Shown here: in pieces, positions 24,225 to 31,985 of the stretch
Numbering within the stretch: the first letter of the stretch is position 1
Layout: each line of letters starts with the position of its first letter
Assembly (NCBI RefSeq): GCF_030817215.1
Contig: NZ_JAUSZA010000001.1
Coordinates: forward strand, 2,702,501-2,766,500
Direction of reading: 5' to 3'
DNA from: Paenibacillus sp. V4I3
Lineage (GTDB): Bacteria > Bacillota > Bacilli > Paenibacillales > NBRC-103111
Length of the DNA: 64,000 nucleotides
The notes under the pieces: model-generated
Seen by the model: only the letters and a program-made list of their open reading frames with translations
What the model was told of the DNA's origin: nothing
Database searches by the model: none
Program-made: the position numbers and the translations under genes

Positions 24225-25588
24225 TAGCTTTCCCTCCTAGAGCGGAAGCGACTCAAAAAGAGGCAGTGCTCGTAAATATTTTGTAAAGTAGCGACGTCGC
24301 CTTCTTTCAAAGAGGGATGCTTGAAAATGGATCTCCCCGGTTTGGCATTTGCTTCGAACATCCAGATTTTCTCACTTTGATCAATACCGATATCAAATCC
24401 GAGTTCTCCAAGTAAATGGTTATAGTTATTCTCGATGCCCTCGGCGAGCTTAATAGCCGTTTCTTTGGCATTGGTGAGCACTTGCTCCGCGCGAGAGCCG
24501 TAGATTTGACGTAGTACCTGTTCTGGTGTCATCAATTGACCGCCATTGCGGATATGGGTGGTAACACTGCCTTTACCAGATTTTTTCGCCCCGATCGCAG
24601 CTACAACCCAATTGTTATTACCATTCTTCGTCAAATGGAAGCGGAAATCTATCGGACAGCTATCGATTTCAATGAGACGGATCCCTTGCTGTGCTACGTA
24701 GTTCGTTAGGCGACCACGCCCAGTTCCAAGCATTTGCATCAAACCATCGAATTTCCCATAACGAATGAGAACATTTTTACCAGCTTTGCGATAGCGAACG
24801 AAGTAACCACGCTTAGGGTTATAAGTCACACGGAAAATACCGATGCCTAGGGAGCCTGCCGTTGGTTTTAAGTAAATGAATTTGTGTTTATCAAGCATTT
24901 CCTTAATTTGATCCGCAGAAGGATTGATCCGGGATTCTGGGACGAAGCGGAAAGCATCATCGCCATCTAACATTTTGTAAACGTCCCATTTATCAAAGAA
25001 GCTCCAGTTAAAGAGGGGAATCCCTCTTCGAACAAAACGGTCCTTAAAGCCTTCCATACCTGCTGATTTCTCCGCTTTGCGGCTGGACAGCCGATTATAG
25101 ACTACATCAGGCAATGGGAATGTTTTGCGTACCCAGCCTCCGCCTTCTTTCGGAATAATGCCTGTAACCGTTTCTTGAACCCAATTTACGCTGCTGGGGC
25201 TGAATGCGAAAGCGAAAGACTTCGTTGAGGCTGTACTCATAATTTGGCGAATGAATCCAGTTTTTGTACCAAATGGAGATGTACCACTCACTACGTTGGT
25301 TAAGATACCAATGAGTGGGCCGATGCGAAGTTCTTTATTATTGCTATTGGCTACGAACACACTCCCTGTTCGAGGAATGCGCAAGGAGGCCATCAGGGAA
25401 AACGGAATGTACATATGCTGACCACTTTTTTTGATCAGACGGATCGGTAGGGTCGCTTTTTTACTGCCAACCTTTACAGTTATCGATTTATTGCCGGTTA
25501 ACCGTAAAGCTTTGACGAGTTCACTTGTTAAGTAGACCGATCTATCTGTTCGTTGTACGGCGTGGAGCATACACGTTGTCAAACTCAT
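24224..25588 (-). CDS. YheC/YheD-family ATP-grasp protein, copy 3 (long form)
   Basis: The product has 454 residues and starts behind AGGAGGGT. Compared with the short copies it has an extra N-terminal beta-rich domain of about 90 residues (VYLTSELVKALRLTGNKSIT, VFVANSNNKELRIGPLIGIL). The rest carries VVYNRLSSRK, YLKPTAGSLGIGIFRV, IRNGGQLMTPEQVLRQIYG and LGFDIGIDQSEKIWMFEANA then KPGRSIF. A gap of 100 bases separates it from the upstream copy; it holds a GCAGAT/ATCTGC hairpin that could dampen transcription. Confidence 0.85.
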   Translation of the reverse strand: MSLTTCMLHAVQRTDRSVYLTSELVKALRLTGNKSITVKVGSKKATLPIRLIKKSGQHMYIPFSLMASLRIPRTGSVFVANSNNKELRIGPLIGILTNVVSGTSPFGTKTGFIRQIMSTASTKSFAFAFSPSSVNWVQETVTGIIPKEGGGWVRKTFPLPDVVYNRLSSRKAEKSAGMEGFKDRFVRRGIPLFNWSFFDKWDVYKMLDGDDAFRFVPESRINPSADQIKEMLDKHKFIYLKPTAGSLGIGIFRVTYNPKRGYFVRYRKAGKNVLIRYGKFDGLMQMLGTGRGRLTNYVAQQGIRLIEIDSCPIDFRFHLTKNGNNNWVVAAIGAKKSGKGSVTTHIRNGGQLMTPEQVLRQIYGSRAEQVLTNAKETAIKLAEGIENNYNHLLGELGFDIGIDQSEKIWMFEANAKPGRSIFKHPSLKEGDVATLQNIYEHCLFLSRFRSRRES

Positions 25589-25688
25589 TAGGTTACCCTC
25601 CTAAACTTGTTGCCCTACGGGGCTTTCCGTGTCAAAACAAGCAGATATGACCATCTGCCTACTTTGGCACATACCAGCAAAGCCAAGC

Positions 25689-26816
25689 TTAACTCAGCTT
25701 TTTGTGGAGTAAGAATCCAGCATAATGTATGGGGTTTGCAATGGATTTCGTGCGTGCTTTCTCGTTACGCATTCGTGCGAAAATCGTCCTGCCCGGCTTC
25801 GAGTTCACTTCAAGAATCCACACGCGACCACAGGTATCAATCCCTAGATCAATACCAAGCTCAGCCAGCCGCCCGTGATGAGCTTCCAGAAAAGGAGGAA
25901 TTCGGCTTGAAAGCATGGCGAGTGTGGCTATAAGCTCATTTGCCTTCGAGTCACCAAACTCCTTGGTAAGGAACGAGGTTACCTCTTTAGCAGTGCCTCC
26001 GCCATGTAGATTAGAGGTGATGCTTCCAGGTTTGCCAATACGTACGGCCATGCCGGTACTCTCCCATAACCCACGGCCGTTTTTTTGCACGAGGGAGCGC
26101 ACATCGTATGCCATTCCCTCGGTTGAATGTAGAGTTAGGTATTCTTGTATCAGATAGGGTCGCATACCAATCAGGTTGCGAAGCCAAACCCAGCACGAAT
26201 CAAAGTCTTTAAAATCACGCTCTATGGGGTGATTATGGGCATCGCGCCCTTTTATATGAAAAGAGTTGTTATCGTCCATTGTGCTTAGCTTGTGAATGTG
26301 CAATGCACCCCTGCCCTGGCTGCCACCCTGTGGTTTGAGGAAAACGTCGCTCCTAGTACGAAGCCATTTTCTCAGTTCGGTGCCACTTGATAGCATGCTC
26401 GTTTCAGGCAAATAAAGGTGCAAAGCGCTGTCTTTCTGTAGGATCTGACCCACTTCCCACTTTCCGCTCAAACCATAACCGAGAAAACGAATATGGGGTT
26501 TCGCACGCAGCTTGCCAACATGGTAACGGTACTGCCTATAGCTGTGTTTACTGCTAAAGAAGCATCGATCATAGATCAGTGAAGGCAGAGGGAAGAGCTT
26601 CATGACCCACTCTTGCGTCTGACTCAGGTAGCTGTAACCTCTCACCATATTCTGCTTCCAATCGATACGATTCGGTGAGAACACGAACACATCTAGGCCC
26701 TCGCTATCACCATAAGAAATGAGATGCTCATAAAAGTCCGAACTTGCAAAAGGCAGCCTTCGATTCTGTTCCGTAACCATTATCCCTAACAAGGGACGAG
26801 TTGCGCTTAACCGCAT
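25689..26816 (-). CDS. YheC/YheD-family ATP-grasp protein, copy 2
   Basis: The product has 375 residues in the short architecture. The family signature LIYDRCFFSSKHSY is present. The ATP-grasp motifs are FLKPQGGSQGRGALHIHKL, LHGGGTAKEVTSFLTKEFG and LGIDLGIDTCGRVWILEVNS then KPGRTIF. It starts 9 bases after the stop of copy 1 and belongs to the same leftward transcript. Confidence 0.85.
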   Translation of the reverse strand: MRLSATRPLLGIMVTEQNRRLPFASSDFYEHLISYGDSEGLDVFVFSPNRIDWKQNMVRGYSYLSQTQEWVMKLFPLPSLIYDRCFFSSKHSYRQYRYHVGKLRAKPHIRFLGYGLSGKWEVGQILQKDSALHLYLPETSMLSSGTELRKWLRTRSDVFLKPQGGSQGRGALHIHKLSTMDDNNSFHIKGRDAHNHPIERDFKDFDSCWVWLRNLIGMRPYLIQEYLTLHSTEGMAYDVRSLVQKNGRGLWESTGMAVRIGKPGSITSNLHGGGTAKEVTSFLTKEFGDSKANELIATLAMLSSRIPPFLEAHHGRLAELGIDLGIDTCGRVWILEVNSKPGRTIFARMRNEKARTKSIANPIHYAGFLLHKKLS

Positions 26817-26825
26817 GTTTTCACC

Positions 26826-28202
26826 TCAGAACTTCGCTAAAAAGCGCGAATATTGCACGATTTGTTTCACAGACGGTCTAATTTTCTTTTCAATGTTAAG
26901 AGGGGTATTATCATCCTTGGACGGTTTGGAGTTCACTTCGAGCAACCAAACTTTGCCCATTTTATCTACAGCAAGGTCGATTCCTAACTCTCCAAAATGA
27001 TTTGGGATTTGTGTTTCGATCCCTTTGGCGATGTCTAGAGAAGCCTTGCGCAATCGTCCCAAGACTGAGACACGTGTAGCTGACGAAAATGAAGACTTAG
27101 CAAGTGCTCCAGCCGCGGTCGTAAGACTGCCGCCACGAGCCAGGTTAGAGACAAAATGCTGCGTTCCTGCAATTCGGCCAACAATCGACGTTATGGCCCA
27201 TTGCCCTTGGGCTCCCCGCTGTACAAGCGCTCGGAAATCAACGGGGTTACCGTCTGAAGTAATGAGATCGAGTCCTTGTTGTAATTGATAACGTTGTGTC
27301 TTGAGCTTGCCGGATAAGGTCTGGAACACAGCGGTTAGCGAGGAGAAAGATTGTTTGCGAGCCCCAGCGAGGTTCGTAAAATGACAGGTAAAGCCATCTC
27401 CTGCTTCCTTGCGAATGCGAATGATTCCTTTACCTAAACTTCCGGTAATCGGTTTAAGGAATAAGACCGGATGGCGTGCGGCCATGGATTTCAACATCTG
27501 ATAGTTTTTGAAGAGGTAGGATTCGGGTAAATATCCATGGAGAGTGTTATCTTTGCGCAAGGCCTCGAATACTTCCGTTTTGTTCAAATATTTCTCATTA
27601 AAGATGTCAGTGGCATGGCGAGCTTTGACGTCTTTCATGAATTGTTGAACATTGGTCATGTTTTCGTATTTGCGCGAGGTAAGTCGATTATAGATGACAT
27701 TGGGAATCGGAAACGTTTTTTTGCTCCAGGAACCATTGGAATACGAATACGCGGATAGAGTTTGGGCATTGGCACGCATTTCATCAGGAGGAAAAAAGCA
27801 CACAATAGCCCCAAAAAGGTCACACGCATCCGTCATTTCTTTACAAAAAGCGGTGATAGCACCGAATGGACGATCATTTGAGCCAGCATAAACCCGGCTA
27901 ATCATTACACCAATCAAGGGTCCGATCGACAAGGTGCTTGTGTTTTGCCTATAATGGAGATTGAGTTGAGCCCCATGATGAAGACCGATTTTGGAAGCGA
28001 GAGCAGGGTTTACACGTAAACTGTTCGACGTTGAGGCGGTAACAACTTTGACATCCTGCTGGGCAGAGCCAAATCGCATAGTAATCGTTTGATTGGACGG
28101 AACTTTCCATTTTTTTGCAATGGCTTCACTTAGAACAACGGTCCGATCATCCAAATAGATGCTGGTGCCTTGAATGGATATTCCAACTTTCGTCCGGGTC
28201 AA
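26826..28202 (-). CDS. YheC/YheD-family ATP-grasp protein, copy 1 (long form)
   Basis: The frame is open to 28247, but the ribosome site AAGGAGTG precedes a TTG at 28202, giving 458 residues, close to the 454 of the other long copy. The N-terminal domain (VGISIQGTSIYLDDRTVVLS to IGPLIGVMISRVY) matches that of copy 3. The core has VIYNRLTSRKYEN, FLKPITGSLGKGIIRIRK, LARGGSLTTAAGALAKSS and LGIDLAVDKMGKVWLLEVNS then KPSKDD. It is the promoter-proximal gene of the five-gene set. Confidence 0.83.
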   Translation of the reverse strand: MTRTKVGISIQGTSIYLDDRTVVLSEAIAKKWKVPSNQTITMRFGSAQQDVKVVTASTSNSLRVNPALASKIGLHHGAQLNLHYRQNTSTLSIGPLIGVMISRVYAGSNDRPFGAITAFCKEMTDACDLFGAIVCFFPPDEMRANAQTLSAYSYSNGSWSKKTFPIPNVIYNRLTSRKYENMTNVQQFMKDVKARHATDIFNEKYLNKTEVFEALRKDNTLHGYLPESYLFKNYQMLKSMAARHPVLFLKPITGSLGKGIIRIRKEAGDGFTCHFTNLAGARKQSFSSLTAVFQTLSGKLKTQRYQLQQGLDLITSDGNPVDFRALVQRGAQGQWAITSIVGRIAGTQHFVSNLARGGSLTTAAGALAKSSFSSATRVSVLGRLRKASLDIAKGIETQIPNHFGELGIDLAVDKMGKVWLLEVNSKPSKDDNTPLNIEKKIRPSVKQIVQYSRFLAKF

Positions 28203-28290
28203 TAGCGAACACTCCTTCCAGCATGAGAAAACCCCTATCGAGGCCATTCATGGATGATCGACCGCGTTTAAAGGTAGTTTTTATCGCCAA

Positions 28291-28332
28291 TAAGAAAGCT
28301 GTTTTCGTTAACCGAAAACTTAATCTTTCTTA
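28291..28332. promoter_or_regulatory. Long interrupted hairpin upstream of the YheC/YheD genes
   Basis: Outer arms TAAGAAAG/CTTTCTTA (8 bp) and inner arms GTTTTCG/CGAAAAC (7 bp) enclose a TTAAC loop. It is not followed by a clear T-run on either strand, so it is more likely an operator or leader structure than a terminator. It lies in the divergent gap between the YheC/YheD set and yheA. Confidence 0.5.
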
Positions 28333-28488
28333 TGTGGTCAAAAATGGCATTGCTGCTTAAGCAAAGTAAACTACTCCATCATATGAGGACATATTTCCCT
28401 TGGTGCCTAGGCATCTGTCCGAAAGTGCCCTTTTATTCGTTGAGAAAGTACATAGGCCGTAACAAATGAAAAATGAGGAGGAAATAAA

Positions 28489-28824
28489 ATGAATGTACAT
28501 GATAAGGCTTACGAATTGGCAAAAGCAATTAAGGAAAGCAGCGAATATAAGGATATGAAGGAGTTCCGCTCCATCATTAACGGCGATGCATCCAGTAAGA
28601 GCTTGTTGGAAGCTTTTCGCAATCGTCAAAATGAGCTGCAGCAGAAAATGGCAGGAGGCGACATGCCGCCGCAAGAGGATATGGAACAATTGCAGAAGTT
28701 ATATGAGGAGCTCGCGCTCAATCCACGTATTAGCCAATTATTCGACGCGGAGCGCCGATTGTCGATCGTACTGGAAGATGTGCAGCGGATTATTGCTGAG
28801 CCGTTAGAAGCCATGTTGAAATAA
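28489..28824 (+). CDS. yheA: YheA, UPF0342 / YlbF-like family protein
   Basis: The product has 111 residues and starts behind GAGGAGGAAATAAA. The start MNVHDKAYELAKAIKESSEY is the UPF0342 signature, and the rest is a helical hairpin (LLEAFRNRQNELQQKMAGGD to LQKLYEELALNPRISQLFDA) as in the YlbF/YmcA superfamily. YlbF and YmcA form a complex acting on RNA processing in B. subtilis, but no role is established for YheA. Its neighbourhood with YheC/YheD homologues matches the B. subtilis yhe region. Confidence 0.85.
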   Translation: MNVHDKAYELAKAIKESSEYKDMKEFRSIINGDASSKSLLEAFRNRQNELQQKMAGGDMPPQEDMEQLQKLYEELALNPRISQLFDAERRLSIVLEDVQRIIAEPLEAMLK

Positions 28825-28902
28825 AAAAGAGTGTATCCCTCGTAGAGAAGTCTAGTGGTCTATTCGTCTAGAAGTCTACTCCTGGGCTACACTCTTTTTT
28901 TA
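28823..28902. terminator. Terminator after yheA
   Basis: The arms AAAAAAGAGTGTA and TACACTCTTTTTT (13 bp) enclose a 52-base loop that contains a smaller CTAG-ended hairpin. T-runs on both strands make it bidirectional. Confidence 0.75.
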
Positions 28903-29013
28903 GTAAACAATCTAAGAGGAGAATACCTTTTTGCTAGGCTCAATGTTGCGAAAAATCTCGAAACTGTCTATAGTAAAAGGGTATTTATTAGGAAAAGAGG
29001 ACTTGAAACCGTT

Positions 29014-30069
29014 ATGGCAAAAGCAAAAATCACGGAGCTCGATATCGTTAGAGCCTTCGCAATCCTTGCAGTCGTTCTGATTCATGTTACCGCGGACTGG
29101 ACAGTGGATCCGGCTTTGAAAGGGAGCAGCACAGAGCTAATCATTTTATTTTTAAACAAAATAAGCTATTTCGCCGTTCCAGTTTTTATTTTCATGAGTG
29201 GCATTGTATTGTTCTATATTTATACGGATAATTGGAGTGCGAAACAGGCTGGCATTTTCTACTGGAAACGTGTCCGTCAAGTGTTAGTTCCTTATATCGT
29301 TTGGTCCTTCTTCTACTATATATATAATCCTTGGCTTTGGACGCCGGGGCACCCCATTAAGGTTGATCTACGTGTTTTTCTGGAACAGTTAAAATGGGCA
29401 GATTCCGGTTATCACTTATATTTCATGATTATTATCGTACAGTTCTACTTGCTGTTTCCGCTGCTAGTTTGGGCTGTTAGAAATGCGCCATGGTTTCGCC
29501 GTACGCTGGCACTTTGGGGACTAGCCATTCAAGCGGGCGTTTACATTTACAGCCACTGGTTCGGTACGATTAGTCATAAACCAGAGCTGTGCATAACGTA
29601 CTTCGGCTATTTCCTTGTGGGTGGTGCAATTGGCATGAACTATGGAGTCTTTCGTTCTTGGATGGAGCGGAACAAAGGTTGGGTGCTGCCAGCTGCACTC
29701 CTCAGTGGTTTGGCCTATGTGATGCTTTACTTATTGGGACTAAAAGGATATAAGTTTGAAAATACGTGGTACGAAATTTTATGGCTGCTCTATAGCATTA
29801 GCATTGGTGTAAGCTTTATCTGGATCGCGAAATGGCTTCTCCAAAAATCAAGCAGAGTGGCAAGCTTCTTCGTCTCGCTAGGCTCGGTGTCATTTGGTGT
29901 CTACTTGATGCATCCAGCGTTGTTATCACTATGGAAATATAAAGTAAATATGCCTGGCTCGATTTTACTTTTTAACGTGTATAATGGGATCGTTTTAGTG
30001 CTGATTGTTGCGATACCGTGGGTACTCACGCTGTTATATAGAAAAGTAAGAAAAGTGTTGTCGATATGA
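29014..30069 (+). CDS. Acyltransferase-3 family membrane protein (OafA/YrhL-like)
   Basis: The frame opens at 28855, inside the preceding terminator, so ATG 29014 is preferred (351 residues), although its AAGAGG site is 13 bases away. The acyltransferase_3 signature is [18 protein letters not shown] with the catalytic His, followed by about ten membrane segments ([39 protein letters not shown] region; [15 protein letters not shown]). Such proteins transfer acetyl or succinyl groups to envelope glycans. It has no extra SGNH domain. The acceptor is unknown. Confidence 0.82.
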   Translation: MAKAKITELDIVRAFAILAVVLIHVTADWTVDPALKGSSTELIILFLNKISYFAVPVFIFMSGIVLFYIYTDNWSAKQAGIFYWKRVRQVLVPYIVWSFFYYIYNPWLWTPGHPIKVDLRVFLEQLKWADSGYHLYFMIIIVQFYLLFPLLVWAVRNAPWFRRTLALWGLAIQAGVYIYSHWFGTISHKPELCITYFGYFLVGGAIGMNYGVFRSWMERNKGWVLPAALLSGLAYVMLYLLGLKGYKFENTWYEILWLLYSISIGVSFIWIAKWLLQKSSRVASFFVSLGSVSFGVYLMHPALLSLWKYKVNMPGSILLFNVYNGIVLVLIVAIPWVLTLLYRKVRKVLSI

Positions 30070-30077
30070 TAGAGATG

Positions 30078-30107
30078 AGGACCCAGTTGGTTGGGTCTTT
30101 TTTTAAA
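30078..30107 (+). terminator. Terminator after the acyltransferase gene
   Basis: The stem GACCCA/TGGGTC with a short loop is followed by TTTTTTT. Confidence 0.8.
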
Positions 30108-30138
30108 AAAAATAGATAAGAATTTATATGTTTTGGGT

Positions 30139-30168
30139 AAGGGGTAAGCGAAGCTTACCCCTTTTTTA
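30139..30168. terminator. Second terminator-like hairpin
   Basis: A perfect stem AAGGGGTAAGC/GCTTACCCCTT with a GAA loop is followed by TTTTAA. It stands 30 bases after the first terminator. Confidence 0.7.
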
Positions 30169-30239
30169 ACGATCTGGCGAAGCACGCGCCATCGAAAACC
30201 AGCTGAGAAGTCGAAAACGTCCTTCTCAGCCTTCAACCC

Positions 30240-30281
30240 AGACCTCACACGCTGTAGTCGGCAGCTGAGAGGTCTTTTTTT
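30240..30281 (+). terminator. Third terminator-like hairpin
   Basis: The arms AGACCTC/GAGGTCT are followed by TTTTTTG. With the two preceding hairpins it fills a gap that contains no coding frame of quality. Confidence 0.6.
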
Positions 30282-30370
30282 GATTTACTTCATAGTCGCA
30301 CGATTCCTACGAGTTAAATACTCCTGATATCATTCTAGTTGCCGTCTGGGGAGAGAAATGCAGGGAAGGA

Positions 30371-30501
30371 GAATAGGCTCAGAAAACGCGCTTTCGGCGA
30401 GTGAAGATCGAGATAAGGTCGGTAACAGAGCTTAAAGTTAGCGGGAAGAGCGTTGAAGTTGGAGTAGGTAGGCTGAGAAGTCGATTTCGGAGCTTTCAGC
30501 T
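30371..30501 (-). repeat. Dispersed intergenic repeat, copy C (inverted)
   Basis: The reverse complement reads CTGAAAGCTCCGAAATCGAC...CTTCTCAGCC...CGCTAACTTTAAG...GACCTTATCTCGA...CGAAAGCGCG...CTGAGCCTATTC, matching copy B (15934-16064) along its length. It lies about 200 bases before the nitroreductase gene. The rest of the 30282-30697 gap shows no gene. Confidence 0.6.
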
Positions 30502-30697
30502 GAAAATGCGCACTTTTGGCAAGCAATAGCGGTTATTTATTTGAACATTCCTCCCGGGTATCGGATAATTGCAGAGACGGATTGTTGGACAGTCTGGTTC
30601 AGTGAAGTCGAGGTTGCTCAGATTATGACAGTTTGTCGACCATATCGGTGGAGACTTTCTAAATATATTCTACATATAGAAGAGAGGTTGTTGAAGA

Positions 30698-31426
30698 ATG
30701 AACGAAATCATTTCTTTATTGCAAAATCATCGCTCCATTCGTAAGTTTACGAATGAGCCAGTAAGCTCGGAACAGCTGGACGCTATTCTGGCAGCCGCTC
30801 AAGCGGCATCTACATCCAGCAATATGCAAGCGTATAGCGTTATCCACGTTACGGATGACGGGCTGAAGAACCAGCTTGCCGCACTAGCCGGCAATCAAGC
30901 TTACGTCAGCGAGTGTCCGCTGTTCCTAGTGTGGTGCGCGGATTTGCACCGCTACGCGCAGGCTGTCCACCGTCACGGGGACACCCCGGTAACTGGCAAC
31001 GCTGAGAATTTCATCGTTGCCACGGTAGATGCTGCATTAGCTGCACAAAATGCAGCGATTGCCGCCGAATCACTCGGACTCGGCGTAGTGTATATTGGTG
31101 GGCTGCGCAATAAGCCCGCTGAGGTGTCCCAGCTGCTGGGCTTACCGCAGCTGGTGTACCCGGTCTTCGGCATGTGCATCGGCATGCCGGATCAAGAGCC
31201 GCTGCAGCGGCCGCGGCTCCCGAGAGAAGCCGTATACCATGAGAATCGGTATACGGATAACGAAGGAGCGGTCGACGTGTACGACGAGAGCATCCGCGAC
31301 TATATGAAGGTTCGATCCGGCGGCAAAGTCGATACGACCTGGTCCAAGGATATGGCCGCCAAAGCACAGCGGCCGCGAGAGCATATGAAACCCTTCCTAA
31401 GCACCCAGGGTTTCGAGATTGAGTAA
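30698..31426 (+). CDS. NADPH-dependent flavin oxidoreductase / nitroreductase (NfsA/NfrA type)
   Basis: The product has 242 residues. The FMN-binding nitroreductase start is NHRSIRKFTNEPVSSEQL (Arg contacts to FMN) and AAQAASTSSNMQAYSVI; the dimer part includes DAALAAQNAAIAAESLGLGV and YIGGLRNKP, and the NfsA-type C-terminus is YHENRYTDNEGAVDVYDESI. Family members reduce nitroaromatics, quinones or flavins and are often linked to disulfide or oxidative stress. The physiological substrate is not evident. The 30960-31400 part is notably G+C rich. Confidence 0.88.
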   Translation: MNEIISLLQNHRSIRKFTNEPVSSEQLDAILAAAQAASTSSNMQAYSVIHVTDDGLKNQLAALAGNQAYVSECPLFLVWCADLHRYAQAVHRHGDTPVTGNAENFIVATVDAALAAQNAAIAAESLGLGVVYIGGLRNKPAEVSQLLGLPQLVYPVFGMCIGMPDQEPLQRPRLPREAVYHENRYTDNEGAVDVYDESIRDYMKVRSGGKVDTTWSKDMAAKAQRPREHMKPFLSTQGFEIE

Positions 31427-31453
31427 GCCTTAATCTTTCGCTTTGAACATATA

Positions 31454-31506
31454 ACAAGAACTTGTCTCATACAATGACATTAGTATGAGATAGGTTCTTG
31501 TTTATC
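31454..31506 (+). terminator. Terminator after the nitroreductase gene
   Basis: Long arms (CAAGAAC-TTGTCTCATAC / GTATGAGATAGGTTCTTG, small mismatch region) enclose a 10-base loop, followed by TTTA. The T-run is short. Confidence 0.6.
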
Positions 31507-31528
31507 TAAAGCGAAAGGAGTGATCATT

Positions 31529-31807
31529 TTGAAAGGCTTTAAAAATGTCGTCTACATGAGCTTAACTTTAGGCATGCTATTTTACTCCATTCCCCAATTG
31601 GAGTTCCGAGATGCAGGGTCGCTGCCTATGGTGTTCAGCGTCGTCTGGATCGTGATGGCCCTGCTTGTGACAGCCTCTCATTTGCATCAAATACTTGGTG
31701 TGGATGAAGAGAAACGCAAAGAGATGAGCCGCATCAATCGGATGAAAAAATGGCAGTTGGAGCAGCTTGTTCAAGGTCGCCGGAAACTTCTGCAGTTTCG
31801 CAAGTAG
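31529..31807 (+). CDS. Small two-segment membrane protein
   Basis: TTG 31529 is 8 bases from AAAGGAG and gives 92 residues; the in-frame GTG at 31520 overlaps that ribosome site. Two hydrophobic segments (VVYMSLTLGMLFYSI and LPMVFSVVWIVMALLVTAS) are followed by a cytoplasmic basic tail (RINRMKKWQLEQLVQGRRKL). The family is not recognised. It is expressed alone between two terminators. Confidence 0.6.
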   Translation: MKGFKNVVYMSLTLGMLFYSIPQLEFRDAGSLPMVFSVVWIVMALLVTASHLHQILGVDEEKRKEMSRINRMKKWQLEQLVQGRRKLLQFRK

Positions 31808-31825
31808 CGAAGAAGAGATTTCATT

Positions 31826-31853
31826 TTGACAACGAACGTATGTTTGCTATAAT
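31826..31853 (+). promoter_or_regulatory. Full-consensus sigma-A promoter with LexA-like box
   Basis: TTGACA (31826-31831) and TATAAT (31848-31853) are both perfect, with a 16-base spacer. The spacer is almost filled by CGAACGTATGTTTG (31833-31846), which differs at one core position from the Bacillus LexA box CGAAC-N4-GTTCG. A terminator follows within 20 bases. Confidence 0.65.
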
Positions 31854-31868
31854 ACAAATAAAGTATCC

Positions 31869-31893
31869 AATCCAATAGGGTTGGATTTTTTAT
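31869..31893 (+). terminator. Terminator directly after the LexA-box promoter
   Basis: The stem AATCCAA/TTGGATT (7 bp) with a TAGGG loop is followed by TTTTTATTT. The start of the preceding promoter's transcript would lie near 31860, giving an RNA of only about 30 bases. Confidence 0.75.
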
Positions 31894-31912
31894 TTAGAAA
31901 AAGCTGATTTCA

Positions 31913-31941
31913 TTGTTCTTGCGCTTTGGAACGATTATACT
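31913..31941 (+). promoter_or_regulatory. Promoter of ytoI
   Basis: TTGTTC (31913-31918) and TATACT (31936-31941) are separated by 17 bases, downstream of the terminator at 31869-31893, so ytoI has its own start. Confidence 0.6.
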
Positions 31942-31985
31942 AGTAGTACAGAGTAATACAGGAACAAGCGAATGAGGTGTAACAG

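Noticed and set aside
28291-28332. Hairpin as an intrinsic terminator
   Set aside because: No T-run follows on either strand, and it lies upstream of genes on both sides.
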